A DNA stretch of 8,170 bases, taken from positions 1 through 8,170 of the forward strand of contig JABFWM010000283.1 of NCBI GenBank assembly GCA_013362195.1. Reading direction: 5' to 3'. The notes below the pieces were generated by a model, which searched no databases, was not told the DNA's origin, and was given only the letters and a program-made list of their open reading frames with translations. The translations under genes were made by a program, and so were the position numbers. Origin of the DNA: Acidobacteriota bacterium (lineage in GTDB: Bacteria > Acidobacteriota > Vicinamibacteria > Vicinamibacterales > 2-12-FULL-66-21). Shown piece by piece: positions 1 through 7,002 of the stretch (its first letter is position 1; the number at the start of each line of letters is the position of its first letter).

Positions 1-3000
1 CAGCGACAGCGTGATTCCGCGCGGTACGAAGGCCCCGAAACTCTGGCCCGCGGATCCCGTGCCGTTGATGCGGATCGTGTCGTCCGGCAGCCCTTCGCCG
101 CCCCAGCGCCTGGTGACCTCGGACCCGAGCATCGTGCCGACCGTGCGGTCCGTGTTGCGAATCTGCCGGGTCAGCACGACCGGCTCGCGATGCACGAGCG
201 CATCGCGGCACGCGTCGATCAGCTCGACGTCCATGACCGCGTCGATCTGATGGTCCTGCGCTTCGACCTTGCGGCGCGGCGATCGGTCCGGCAGCGCCGG
301 CGCATGGAGAATCGCCGAGAAATCCAGGCCGCGCGCCTTCCAGTGGTCGACCGCCTTGCGCACGTCGAGACGATCGACCTGGCCGATCATCTCGTCCATC
401 GTGCGGAACCCGAGCGCGGCCATGTACTCGCGCACTTCTTCGGCGATGAAGCGGAAGAAGTTCACGACGAACTCGGCCTTCCCGGTGAAGCGCTTCCGCA
501 GCTCCGGATCCTGCGTCGCGATGCCGACCGGGCACGTGTTCAGGTGGCAGACGCGCATCATCACGCAGCCCGAGACGACCAGCGGCGCCGTGGCAAACCC
601 GAATTCTTCGGCGCCGAGCAGCGCGGCAATGACGACGTCGCGGCCGGTCTTCAATTGACCGTCGACCTGTACGGCGATGCGGCCCCGAAGGCCGTTCATG
701 CGCAGCACCTGCTGCGTCTCTGCCAGCCCCAGCTCCCACGGCACGCCGGCGTGCTTGATGCTCGTGAGCGGGGCGGCGCCGGTTCCGCCGTCGTGCCCCG
801 AAATCAGCACCACGTCGGCGTGCGCCTTCGCGACGCCGGCGGCAATCGTGCCGACGCCGGCAATCGCCACCAGCTTCACCGAGATGCGCGCCTGCCGGTT
901 CGAGTTCTTCAGATCGAAGATCAGCTGCGCGAGGTCCTCGATCGAGTAGATGTCGTGGTGCGGCGGCGGCGAGATCAGGCCGACGCCGGGCGTCGCGTGG
1001 CGCACCTTGGCGATCCACGGATACACCTTCGGCCCGGGCAGCTGGCCGCCTTCGCCGGGCTTGGCGCCCTGCGCCATCTTGATCTGCAGTTCGTCGGCGT
1101 TCACCAGGTACTCGCTCGTGACGCCGAAGCGGCCCGAGGCGACCTGCTTGACCGCGCTGCGGCGCCAGTCGCCGTTCGCGTCGCGCCGGTAGCGCGCCGG
1201 ATCCTCGCCGCCTTCGCCGGTGTTCGACTTGCCGCCCAGGCGGTTCATCGCGATCGCGAGCGTCGTGTGCGCTTCCTCGCTGATCGAGCCGTAGGACATC
1301 GCGCCGGTCGCGAACCGCTTGACGATCTGCTCGACCGGCTCGACCTCCTCGATCGGAATCGGCGTCGCCCCGGCCCGGATGTCGAGGAGCCCGCGCAACG
1401 TCGCGAGGCGCCGCGACTGATCGTCGACGAGCTGGGTGTACTCCTTGAAGATCCTGTACTGGCCGCTGCGGGTGGCGTGCTGCAGCTTGAACACCGTTTC
1501 CGGCGAGAAGAGATGGTATTCGCCGTCGCGGCGCCACTGGTATTCACCGCCGACCGACAGCTCCGACCCGGCGCGCGGACGATGGTGATACGCACGCCGA
1601 TGGCGTTCGACCACTTCGCGCGCGATGCCGTCCAGGCCGATTCCTCCGATCCGCGACGACGTGCCGGTGAAGTACCGATCCACCACCGCGCGATCGAGAC
1701 CCACCGCTTCGAAGATCTGCGCGCCGCAGTAGCTCTGGAGCGTCGAGATCCCCATCTTCGACATCACTTTGAGGATGCCCTTGTTGAGCGCGTGGATGTA
1801 GTGCGTGACGGCCTCGTCGTGGGTCACGCCGGCGAGCTGCCCGTCGAAAATCATGTTGTCGAGCGACTCGAACGCCAGATAGGGGTTCACCACCCCCGCG
1901 CCATAGCCGAGCAGCAGCGCGCAGTGGTGCACTTCGCGCGCGTCGCCGGTTTCGACGACGAGGCCGCAGCGCGTGCGCGTCCCCTTGCGCACCAGGTGGT
2001 GGTGCACCGCCGCCGTGGCCAGCAGGCTGGGAATGGGCGCGCGATCGCGATCCGCGGCCCGGTCCGAGAGAATGACGATCGAATAGCCCGCGTCGACCGC
2101 GTCGCTCGCGCGCTGCTTCAACTGCTCCAGCGCGCGCTCGAGGCCGGCTCCGCCCTTCGACGGATCGAACACCATCGACAGCGTCGTCGCGCGGAAGGCG
2201 GGCAGGTAGACGTGCCGCAGGCGCGCGAGCTGCTCGTTGGCGATCACCGGGTAGGTGATCTTGATCTGGCGGCACGACTCCGGACGCGGCTCGAGCAGGT
2301 TGCCCTCGGGCCCGACCGTCGATTCCATCGTCGTCACCAGGTGTTCACGAATCGCGTCGAGGGGCGGGTTGGTGACCAGCGCGAACGCCTGCTTGAAATA
2401 GTCGTAGAGCAGCCGCGGACGTCCCGACAGCACCGCGAGCGCGGAGTCGGACCCCATCGATCCGATTGGCTCTTCCCCGGCCGTCGCCATCGGCGCGAGC
2501 AGCACCCGCAGGTCTTCTTCCGTATAGCCGAACGTCTGCTGGCGCCGGAGCACCGCCTCGCCGCTCGGGCGGGGCAGATAGGGCGGCGCCGCCAGCTCGT
2601 CGATGTCGACGAGGTTCTCTTCCAGCCATTGGCCGTACGGCTGCGCCGACGCCAGATCGCGCTTGATCTCGTCGTCCGAGACGATGCGGCCCTGCGCGGT
2701 GTCGACGAGGAAGATGCGCCCGGGATGCAGACGCTCCTTGAGGACGATGTCTTCGGGAGCGAGATCGAGTACGCCGACTTCGGACGCCATCACCACGAGG
2801 CCGTCGCGCGTGACGCAATAGCGCGACGGGCGCAGCCCGTTGCGATCGAGCACCGCCCCGATCACCGTGCCGTCGGTGAAGGCGATGCACGCGGGGCCGT
2901 CCCACGGCTCCATGAGCGCCGAGTGGTATTCGTAGAACGCCTTCAGCTCCGGACTGATGCCCTCGTGGTGCGCCCAGGGCTCCGGAATCATCATCAGCAT

Positions 3001-3972
3001 CGCGTGCGGCAGCGAGCGGCCCGCCATCACGAGCAGCTCGAGCACGTTGTCGAAGGTCGCGGTGTCGCTGCCGCCTTCGCGGATGATCGGCAGGATCTTC
3101 TTGAGGTCGTCGCCGAAGAGCGCCGACTGCAGCAGGCTCTCGCGCGCCTTCATCCAGTTGATGTTGCCGCGCAGCGTGTTGATCTCGCCGTTGTGCGCGA
3201 TCAGCCGGTAGGGGTGCGCGAGCGGCCAGGACGGAAAGGTGTTCGTGCTGAAGCGCTGATGCACGAGCGCCAGCGCCGAGATCATGTCGGCGTCGCGCAG
3301 GTCGGGGAACGTCGGGGCAATCTGCGCCGCGGTCAGCATGCCCTTGTAAATCAGCGTTCGCGACGACAGGCTGACGACGTAGAACCGCTGACGCTCGGCG
3401 AGGGACGACTGATCGATCGCGTGCTCGATCCGCTTGCGGACCACGTACAGCTTCCGCTCGAACGCGAGCGGGTCGTCGGCGAGCCGCGCGCGCACCTCGT
3501 CACCGACGCCGATGAAGACCTGCTCGATCGCCGGGCAGGCGCTCGTCGCCGAATTCCCGAGGTCGGTGAGATCGAGGGGGACCGGGCGCCAGCCGAGGAG
3601 GCGCTGCCCTTCTTCCGCGACGATCCCTTCGAAGACGGCGCGCACCGCTTCGCGTGCGGCGCCGTCTTTCGGCAGGAACACGAGGCCGGCGGCGTACTCA
3701 CCGGGCTCGGGCAGCTCGATGCCGAGCGGCGCGGCCGCCTTGCGCAGGAACCGATCCGGCATCTGGATCAGGATCCCGGCGCCGTCGCCGGTGTTGGCCT
3801 CGCAGCCGCAGGCGCCGCGATGCTGCAGGTTGATGAGGACCTGGAGCCCGCGCGCGATGACCTCGTGCGAACGCCGGCCGGCAATGTCCACCACGAATCC
3901 CACCCCGCACGCATCGTGCTCGTGCGCGGGATCGTAGAGGCCCGAAGACTGTGGAGGGTCGATATCGTGCAT
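1..3972 (-). CDS. gltB: Glutamate synthase (GOGAT) large subunit, 3' end cut by window edge
   Basis: It makes two glutamates from glutamine and 2-oxoglutarate in the cytoplasm, normally with a small subunit (GltD) that supplies electrons from NADPH. I read the frame codon by codon for 1324 residues with no stop or frameshift. The order is: a short propeptide ending at the presumed nucleophile Cys22 (HDACGVGF); a class II glutamine amidotransferase domain to about 430, with HNGEINT at 260-266; a central domain at about 485-770; an FMN-binding synthase domain at about 830-1200, with MSYGSISEEAHTT at 892-904, HDGGT at 1060-1064 and the 3Fe-4S cysteines 1136, 1142 and 1147 spaced C-x5-C-x4-C; and the start of the C-terminal GXGXG domain (INGTGSAGQSFGAF from 1302). 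Family members are about 1500 residues, so some 180-200 are missing beyond position 1. The ATG start has GGGGAG four bases upstream; a TTG at 4020 would add 16 residues but lacks such support. Whether gltD follows cannot be seen. Confidence 0.97.
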   Translation of the reverse strand, partial: MHDIDPPQSSGLYDPAHEHDACGVGFVVDIAGRRSHEVIARGLQVLINLQHRGACGCEANTGDGAGILIQMPDRFLRKAAAPLGIELPEPGEYAAGLVFLPKDGAAREAVRAVFEGIVAEEGQRLLGWRPVPLDLTDLGNSATSACPAIEQVFIGVGDEVRARLADDPLAFERKLYVVRKRIEHAIDQSSLAERQRFYVVSLSSRTLIYKGMLTAAQIAPTFPDLRDADMISALALVHQRFSTNTFPSWPLAHPYRLIAHNGEINTLRGNINWMKARESLLQSALFGDDLKKILPIIREGGSDTATFDNVLELLVMAGRSLPHAMLMMIPEPWAHHEGISPELKAFYEYHSALMEPWDGPACIAFTDGTVIGAVLDRNGLRPSRYCVTRDGLVVMASEVGVLDLAPEDIVLKERLHPGRIFLVDTAQGRIVSDDEIKRDLASAQPYGQWLEENLVDIDELAAPPYLPRPSGEAVLRRQQTFGYTEEDLRVLLAPMATAGEEPIGSMGSDSALAVLSGRPRLLYDYFKQAFALVTNPPLDAIREHLVTTMESTVGPEGNLLEPRPESCRQIKITYPVIANEQLARLRHVYLPAFRATTLSMVFDPSKGGAGLERALEQLKQRASDAVDAGYSIVILSDRAADRDRAPIPSLLATAAVHHHLVRKGTRTRCGLVVETGDAREVHHCALLLGYGAGVVNPYLAFESLDNMIFDGQLAGVTHDEAVTHYIHALNKGILKVMSKMGISTLQSYCGAQIFEAVGLDRAVVDRYFTGTSSRIGGIGLDGIAREVVERHRRAYHHRPRAGSELSVGGEYQWRRDGEYHLFSPETVFKLQHATRSGQYRIFKEYTQLVDDQSRRLATLRGLLDIRAGATPIPIEEVEPVEQIVKRFATGAMSYGSISEEAHTTLAIAMNRLGGKSNTGEGGEDPARYRRDANGDWRRSAVKQVASGRFGVTSEYLVNADELQIKMAQGAKPGEGGQLPGPKVYPWIAKVRHATPGVGLISPPPHHDIYSIEDLAQLIFDLKNSNRQARISVKLVAIAGVGTIAAGVAKAHADVVLISGHDGGTGAAPLTSIKHAGVPWELGLAETQQVLRMNGLRGRIAVQVDGQLKTGRDVVIAALLGAEEFGFATAPLVVSGCVMMRVCHLNTCPVGIATQDPELRKRFTGKAEFVVNFFRFIAEEVREYMAALGFRTMDEMIGQVDRLDVRKAVDHWKARGLDFSAILHAPALPDRSPRRKVEAQDHQIDAVMDVELIDACRDALVHREPVVLTRQIRNTDRTVGTMLGSEVTRRWGGEGLPDDTIRINGTGSAGQSFGAFVPRGITLSL

Positions 3973-3976
3973 GGCG

Positions 3977-3982
3977 CTCCCC
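3977..3982 (-). promoter_or_regulatory. Ribosome binding site of gltB
   Basis: GGGGAG on the minus strand, with a four-base spacer to the ATG at 3972. It supports this ATG over the upstream in-frame TTG at 4018-4020. The ATG leaves a 21-residue propeptide before Cys22; the upstream TTG would give 37 residues, also possible for this family. Confidence 0.6.
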
Positions 3983-3991
3983 GTGCCTTGG

Positions 3992-4020
3992 GTTATCGCA
4001 GACCCGGGGCACCCGCACAA
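3992..4020 (-). promoter_or_regulatory. Weak sigma-70-like promoter candidate for gltB
   Basis: On the minus strand TTGTGC (4020-4015) is followed after 17 bases by GATAAC (3997-3992), with a TG one base upstream of the -10 box as in extended -10 promoters. The matches to consensus are 3/6 and 4/6. Transcription from here would give a leader of only about 15-20 bases that still includes the ribosome binding site. It lies downstream of the terminator-like hairpins, where a separate gltB promoter is expected. Such matches also arise by chance, so this is only a candidate. Confidence 0.25.
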
Positions 4021-4036
4021 ATAGAATGATCACATT

Positions 4037-4049
4037 GCCGTCATACGGC
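4037..4049. repeat. Short inverted repeat in the gltB upstream region
   Basis: A perfect five-base dyad, GCCGT and ACGGC separated by three bases. It sits about 65-77 bases upstream of the gltB start and upstream of the promoter candidate, a position where an operator could lie. It is short, no second copy was noticed nearby, and no known regulator motif was recognised, so chance is a serious alternative. Confidence 0.2.
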
Positions 4050-4096
4050 GATGAGATGGGTCGGCAGCGAAAGGCAGACTTTCGAGAATGCCTATG

Positions 4097-4138
4097 AAAA
4101 AGCGCCAACGCGCGCCGCCGAACGCCTCAGGCGTTCGG
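4097..4138 (-). terminator. Terminator-like double hairpin after glnB
   Basis: On the minus strand a perfect nine-base-pair stem (CCGAACGCC / GGCGTTCGG, 4138-4118) closes on a TGA loop. Sixteen bases on, a smaller hairpin (GCGC-GTTG-GCGC, 4113-4102) runs directly into five T residues (4101-4097). The pair begins 44 bases after the glnB stop, so it probably ends or weakens transcription of the glnD-glnB unit before gltB. The T tract follows the weaker stem rather than the strong one, so partial termination, or mere 3'-end protection of the message, is also possible. Confidence 0.5.
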
Positions 4139-4181
4139 GCCGCGCAGCGTTCTGGTCAGTGACGCCGGTGGTTCGCCGCGC

Positions 4182-4511
4182 TCACAAATCACGCTCGCCG
4201 GTGCGGATGCGATAGGACTGCTCGACGGGGATCACGAAGACGCGGCCATCGCCGATTTCGCCGGTGCGGGCGGCCTCCATGATGGCGCGGATCGCCTCGT
4301 CGACGATGGTGTCGGCGACGACGACCTCGATCTCCATTTTCGGCAGCAGGCTGACGTTGTACTCCTTGCCGCGGTAGATGGCGGTGTGGCCCTTCTGTTT
4401 GCCGTGGCCGCGCACCTCCGTCACCGTCATGCCCGACAGATTCAGCTTGGCGAGCGCATCCTTCACCTCGTCGACCTTATTGGGGCGGATGATCGCCTTC
4501 AGCAGCTTCAT
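4182..4511 (-). CDS. glnB: PII nitrogen regulatory protein (GlnB/GlnK family)
   Basis: A small trimeric signal protein that binds ATP/ADP and 2-oxoglutarate and controls nitrogen enzymes, transporters or regulators through its T-loop. At 109 residues it has the usual length. Visible features: the N-terminal strand MKLLKAIIRPNK; GHGKQKGHT at 35-43 with Gln39; the T-loop with Tyr46 and the uridylylation tyrosine Tyr51 (YRGKEY, 46-51); Lys58 in LLPK; the B-loop TGEIGDGRVFV at 83-93; and the C-loop with Arg101 and Arg103 (RIRTGE). Its start lies inside the end of glnD, the enzyme expected to modify it, with GGAGGA five bases before the ATG. Residue 49 is Lys where Ala or Ser is usual. I call it glnB because glnD is the partner and no amtB is visible; glnK is an equally valid name if amtB lies outside the window. 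Confidence 0.95.
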   Translation of the reverse strand: MKLLKAIIRPNKVDEVKDALAKLNLSGMTVTEVRGHGKQKGHTAIYRGKEYNVSLLPKMEIEVVVADTIVDEAIRAIMEAARTGEIGDGRVFVIPVEQSYRIRTGERDL

Positions 4512-6834
4512 CAGAATCCTCCAGCGTCCGTTGCAGCGCGGAGGCGAGCGCCGGCTGCTCCGCCTCGGAGAGCTTCTCGCCTCCTTTCGTGATGTGGAAC
4601 ACGTCGATCGCGCGCGCGCCTTCGGTCGCGATCAGGACGAGATCGATTTCGCACCCGCAGGCCGAGATCGCGGCGCCGATGCGATGCAGCAGGCCGAGCT
4701 CGTCGGCCGCCACGATCTCGACAATCGTGTAGCGCTCCGAAGAGGCGTTGTCGCAGTAGACCACCGGGGCGACGTCGGCGGCGCGGCGCCGCGCGACGCC
4801 GAGCCTGCGGCGGCGCAGCCGGTCCGCGACATCCGTCCGTCCGGCGACGACGTCTTCGATCGCCTGCAGCAGCGTCGCCTTCGCGTCGGGATTGAGCGCC
4901 AGGAAGCGCTCGCCGTCGGTGAACTGGAACACGTCGAGGACGAGGCCGTTGGGATTCGTCATCGCGTGCCCGCGCAGGATGTCCATCCCGAACGACGCCA
5001 GCACGCCGCAGACGTTCGCGAAGAGCATCGGCCGGTCGCGGGTGGCCACGGTCAACTCCCACGCGGCATCCGCCTGATCGAGCCGCAGATGGACTTCGTC
5101 AGGCCCCATCCCGCGCGCCAGCCGCACGTGCTGGTAGACCACCCGGCGATCGACGAGCTGCAGGTAGCGCCGCGGCAGCCCCTCGAGAAACGCGGTGACG
5201 TCCGCGGCGGTCAGGTCCGCGGGCCGGCGCTTGACGCACTCGGTGACCGCGAGCTGCGTGCGTTCGATCAGATCGTCGCCGTAGCCGTGCGTCAGCTGAT
5301 TGTAGGTATCGACGTAGAGCCGCCAGAGCAGGTCTTCCTTCCACCGCGTCAGCGTGGCCGGGCTCACCGCCTGCACGTCCGCCAGCGTCATCAGGCACAG
5401 CATCTTGAGCCGCTCTTCGACGCCGATGGTCGCGGCAAAGTCGCGGACGATCTCCGGATCCTCCGTATCGCGGCGGAACGCGACCTGCGACATCTTCAGG
5501 TGCTGCGCGATGAGGAACAGCACGATCTCGCGCGGCGCCTCGGGCAGCTGCAGTCGATCGAGGACGGTCTCCGCCAGCTTCACGCTTTCCGCCGCATGGT
5601 CGTCGCCGGCGCCCTTGCCGACGTCGTGCAGCAGCAGCGCCAGCACGAGCAGTTCGGGCGACGGCAGATCGCGCAGCAGCGACGCGAACCGCTGCCGCTC
5701 GGGCGCGGCGTCGGCGAGCCGTTCGAGGTTGCGAATCGTCAGCAGCGTGTGCTCGTCGACCGTGTACTTGTGGTAGAAGTCGCGGACCACCCGGCAGGTG
5801 ATCGCGCGGAACGGCGGAATCATCCGCCCGAGCAGCGTGCAGTCGTGCATCTCCGACAGCCGCGCGTAGAGGCCCGGCCGCGGCACCAGGAACCGCAGCA
5901 ACGCCGCGCGGTGCTCCGGCGTCGGAAAGAAGTCGTCGAAGCGGAACCGATCCGCGTGCTGCCGGATCAGCGCCAGCGACTCGTCCGACACCGACGTCGC
6001 CGCATCGAGCGCCGCCTGGAACAGCGCGAGCCACGTCGCGGGCTGGATCGCCGCCTTCCGATCGTCGATGAAGCCGATCCCGTCGCGGGTCCGCCCGGCG
6101 TTGATCGCGACGGGCACGGGCGCGGCGCGGCGCGTCCGATCCAGCAGGCGGCTGACCGCGCGCGCGTGGCGGAAATAATCCGCCATCAGGGCCTCGACCT
6201 GGGGCCGCGGCGACTGGCCGGGATATCCCAGCGCCTCGGCGAGCTTCTCCTGCATCTCGTGCCCGAGCACGTTGTGATTGCGGCGGTGCTCGAGGTGCAG
6301 CATCGCGCGGATCCGCAGCAGGAAGTCCTCGGCGTCGGCGAGCGCGTTCGCGTCTTCGGTCCGCCGCAGGAGGGCGGGATCCGTGATGGCCGCGATGGTC
6401 CGGACCGCGGAAATGTCGCGCAGCCCGCCCGGGGCTTCCTTCACGTCGGGCTCCAGCTGGTAGAGGGTGCCGTTGAAACCGGCGTGCCGCGCGTCGATCA
6501 GATCCGTGAGCGCGCCGAGCACGTGCGCGTGCGTCGCGGGCACGTGAAACGCCGCGCGGCAGCGATCGAAGAGCGGCCGATCGCCGGTCACGAGACGCGC
6601 GTCGATGAGCGCGAGCAGGAACTCGGGGTTGTCGACCTCGAGCTCCTGCAGCTCGTCGATCTCGCGCACCTGCTGGCCGACGACCAGGCCGGTGTCCCAC
6701 AGCGGGTGCAGCATCGCGCGGAGGAACTGCTCCTCGGCCTCGCCAATCGTGCCGCCGAAGAGCACGAGCAGATCGATATCGGAGTACGGACAGAGATGGC
6801 CGCGCCCGTAGCCGCCGAGCGCGATGACCGCCAC
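4477..6834 (-). CDS. glnD: Bifunctional PII uridylyltransferase / uridylyl-removing enzyme; N-terminus extends further upstream
   Basis: A cytoplasmic glutamine sensor: it transfers UMP from UTP to the PII T-loop tyrosine when glutamine is low and removes it when glutamine is high. Numbered from the GTG at 6834 (785 residues): nucleotidyltransferase motif GGYGRG at 7-12 with the metal-binding pair Asp19 and Asp21 (SDIDLL); the PII-uridylyltransferase region (EPDVKEAPGGLRDI); an HD phosphohydrolase domain with HD at 403-404 (LLHDVGKG) for UMP removal; and two C-terminal ACT domains at about 590-665 and 700-775 that sense glutamine. The GTG is the first conventional start in frame, yet it sits directly before the catalytic motif. 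E. coli GlnD has about 90 residues there, and clearly homologous coding sequence continues upstream to at least 6978, so this start is probably too short. The stop overlaps glnB by 35 bases. Confidence 0.93.
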   Translation of the reverse strand: MAVIALGGYGRGHLCPYSDIDLLVLFGGTIGEAEEQFLRAMLHPLWDTGLVVGQQVREIDELQELEVDNPEFLLALIDARLVTGDRPLFDRCRAAFHVPATHAHVLGALTDLIDARHAGFNGTLYQLEPDVKEAPGGLRDISAVRTIAAITDPALLRRTEDANALADAEDFLLRIRAMLHLEHRRNHNVLGHEMQEKLAEALGYPGQSPRPQVEALMADYFRHARAVSRLLDRTRRAAPVPVAINAGRTRDGIGFIDDRKAAIQPATWLALFQAALDAATSVSDESLALIRQHADRFRFDDFFPTPEHRAALLRFLVPRPGLYARLSEMHDCTLLGRMIPPFRAITCRVVRDFYHKYTVDEHTLLTIRNLERLADAAPERQRFASLLRDLPSPELLVLALLLHDVGKGAGDDHAAESVKLAETVLDRLQLPEAPREIVLFLIAQHLKMSQVAFRRDTEDPEIVRDFAATIGVEERLKMLCLMTLADVQAVSPATLTRWKEDLLWRLYVDTYNQLTHGYGDDLIERTQLAVTECVKRRPADLTAADVTAFLEGLPRRYLQLVDRRVVYQHVRLARGMGPDEVHLRLDQADAAWELTVATRDRPMLFANVCGVLASFGMDILRGHAMTNPNGLVLDVFQFTDGERFLALNPDAKATLLQAIEDVVAGRTDVADRLRRRRLGVARRRAADVAPVVYCDNASSERYTIVEIVAADELGLLHRIGAAISACGCEIDLVLIATEGARAIDVFHITKGGEKLSEAEQPALASALQRTLEDSDEAAEGDHPPQ
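4517..4522 (-). promoter_or_regulatory. Ribosome binding site of glnB inside glnD
   Basis: GGAGGA on the minus strand, five bases upstream of the glnB ATG at 4511. It lies wholly within the last codons of glnD, so ribosomes finishing glnD pass over it. This fits coupled translation of the enzyme and its substrate protein, and fixes the glnB start. Confidence 0.75.
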
Positions 6835-7002
6835 CGCCTGCTCCGGCTGCGGCGCCAGTCCGGCCAGCCGCCGCAGCTCCTCGTCGATGTAGCGCGTGAA
6901 CCGCTCGAGGGTCGCAGCGCCGCCGCCGCCGCGCAGGATGTCGTCGCCGACCGCCTGGCGGACCTCGTCGAGCCGCGCGTTAGCCTTTGGTGCTGAAGGA
7001 AT
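6835..7002 (-). other. glnD: Probable N-terminal part of glnD, possibly from an ATT start at 7002
   Basis: This stretch continues the glnD frame upstream for 56 codons. It encodes a charged, helix-like segment with LERFTRYIDEELRRL about 30 residues before GGYGRG, resembling the LIEARTEFIDQLLQRL segment of E. coli GlnD as I recall it. There is no ATG, GTG or TTG in frame between the GTG at 6834 and the upstream stop near 7039. The best unconventional start is ATT at 7002-7000, preceded by GGAG (7012-7009) with a six-base spacer. It would give 841 residues and overlap the end of the barrel gene by 23 bases. CTG at 6936 and ATC at 6939 are other options with poorer ribosome binding sites. A sequence error hiding a normal start cannot be excluded. 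Confidence 0.55.

Noticed and set aside
3973..3992. A possible sigma-54 promoter: AGGCACG followed by a GC at the right -24/-12 spacing just before gltB.
   Set aside because: The -12 element would sit immediately before the ATG, placing the transcription start inside the coding sequence and removing the ribosome binding site and start. The TTGC element is also poorly matched.
190..4029. A 1279-codon open frame on the plus strand, almost the whole length of gltB in antisense.
   Set aside because: Its protein is Arg/Ala/Val/His-rich with no recognisable domain, while the opposite strand encodes a textbook glutamate synthase throughout. Strong G/C bias at codon third positions removes stops from the complementary frame, which explains its length.
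4026..4036. TGTGATCA on the minus strand upstream of gltB, resembling a CRP/FNR half-site.
   Set aside because: Only one half-site is present; the expected inverted partner at the proper spacing is absent, and a six-base palindrome such as TGATCA is common by chance.
3698..4108. A 136-codon minus-strand frame starting in the glnB-gltB gap.
   Set aside because: It starts with a weak TTG inside the hairpin region and then runs out of frame through the gltB amidotransferase domain; its composition shows no sign of a real protein.
5099..6700. A 533-codon minus-strand open frame inside glnD.
   Set aside because: It is the out-of-frame reading of glnD; the translation is Arg/Ala/Gly-rich low complexity, whereas the glnD frame carries every expected domain.
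4378..6996. An 872-codon plus-strand open frame opposite glnD and part of glnB.
   Set aside because: Same cause as the antisense frame over gltB: low-complexity Arg/Gln/Val/Asp-rich translation, no domain, and it runs opposite two genes that are clearly real.
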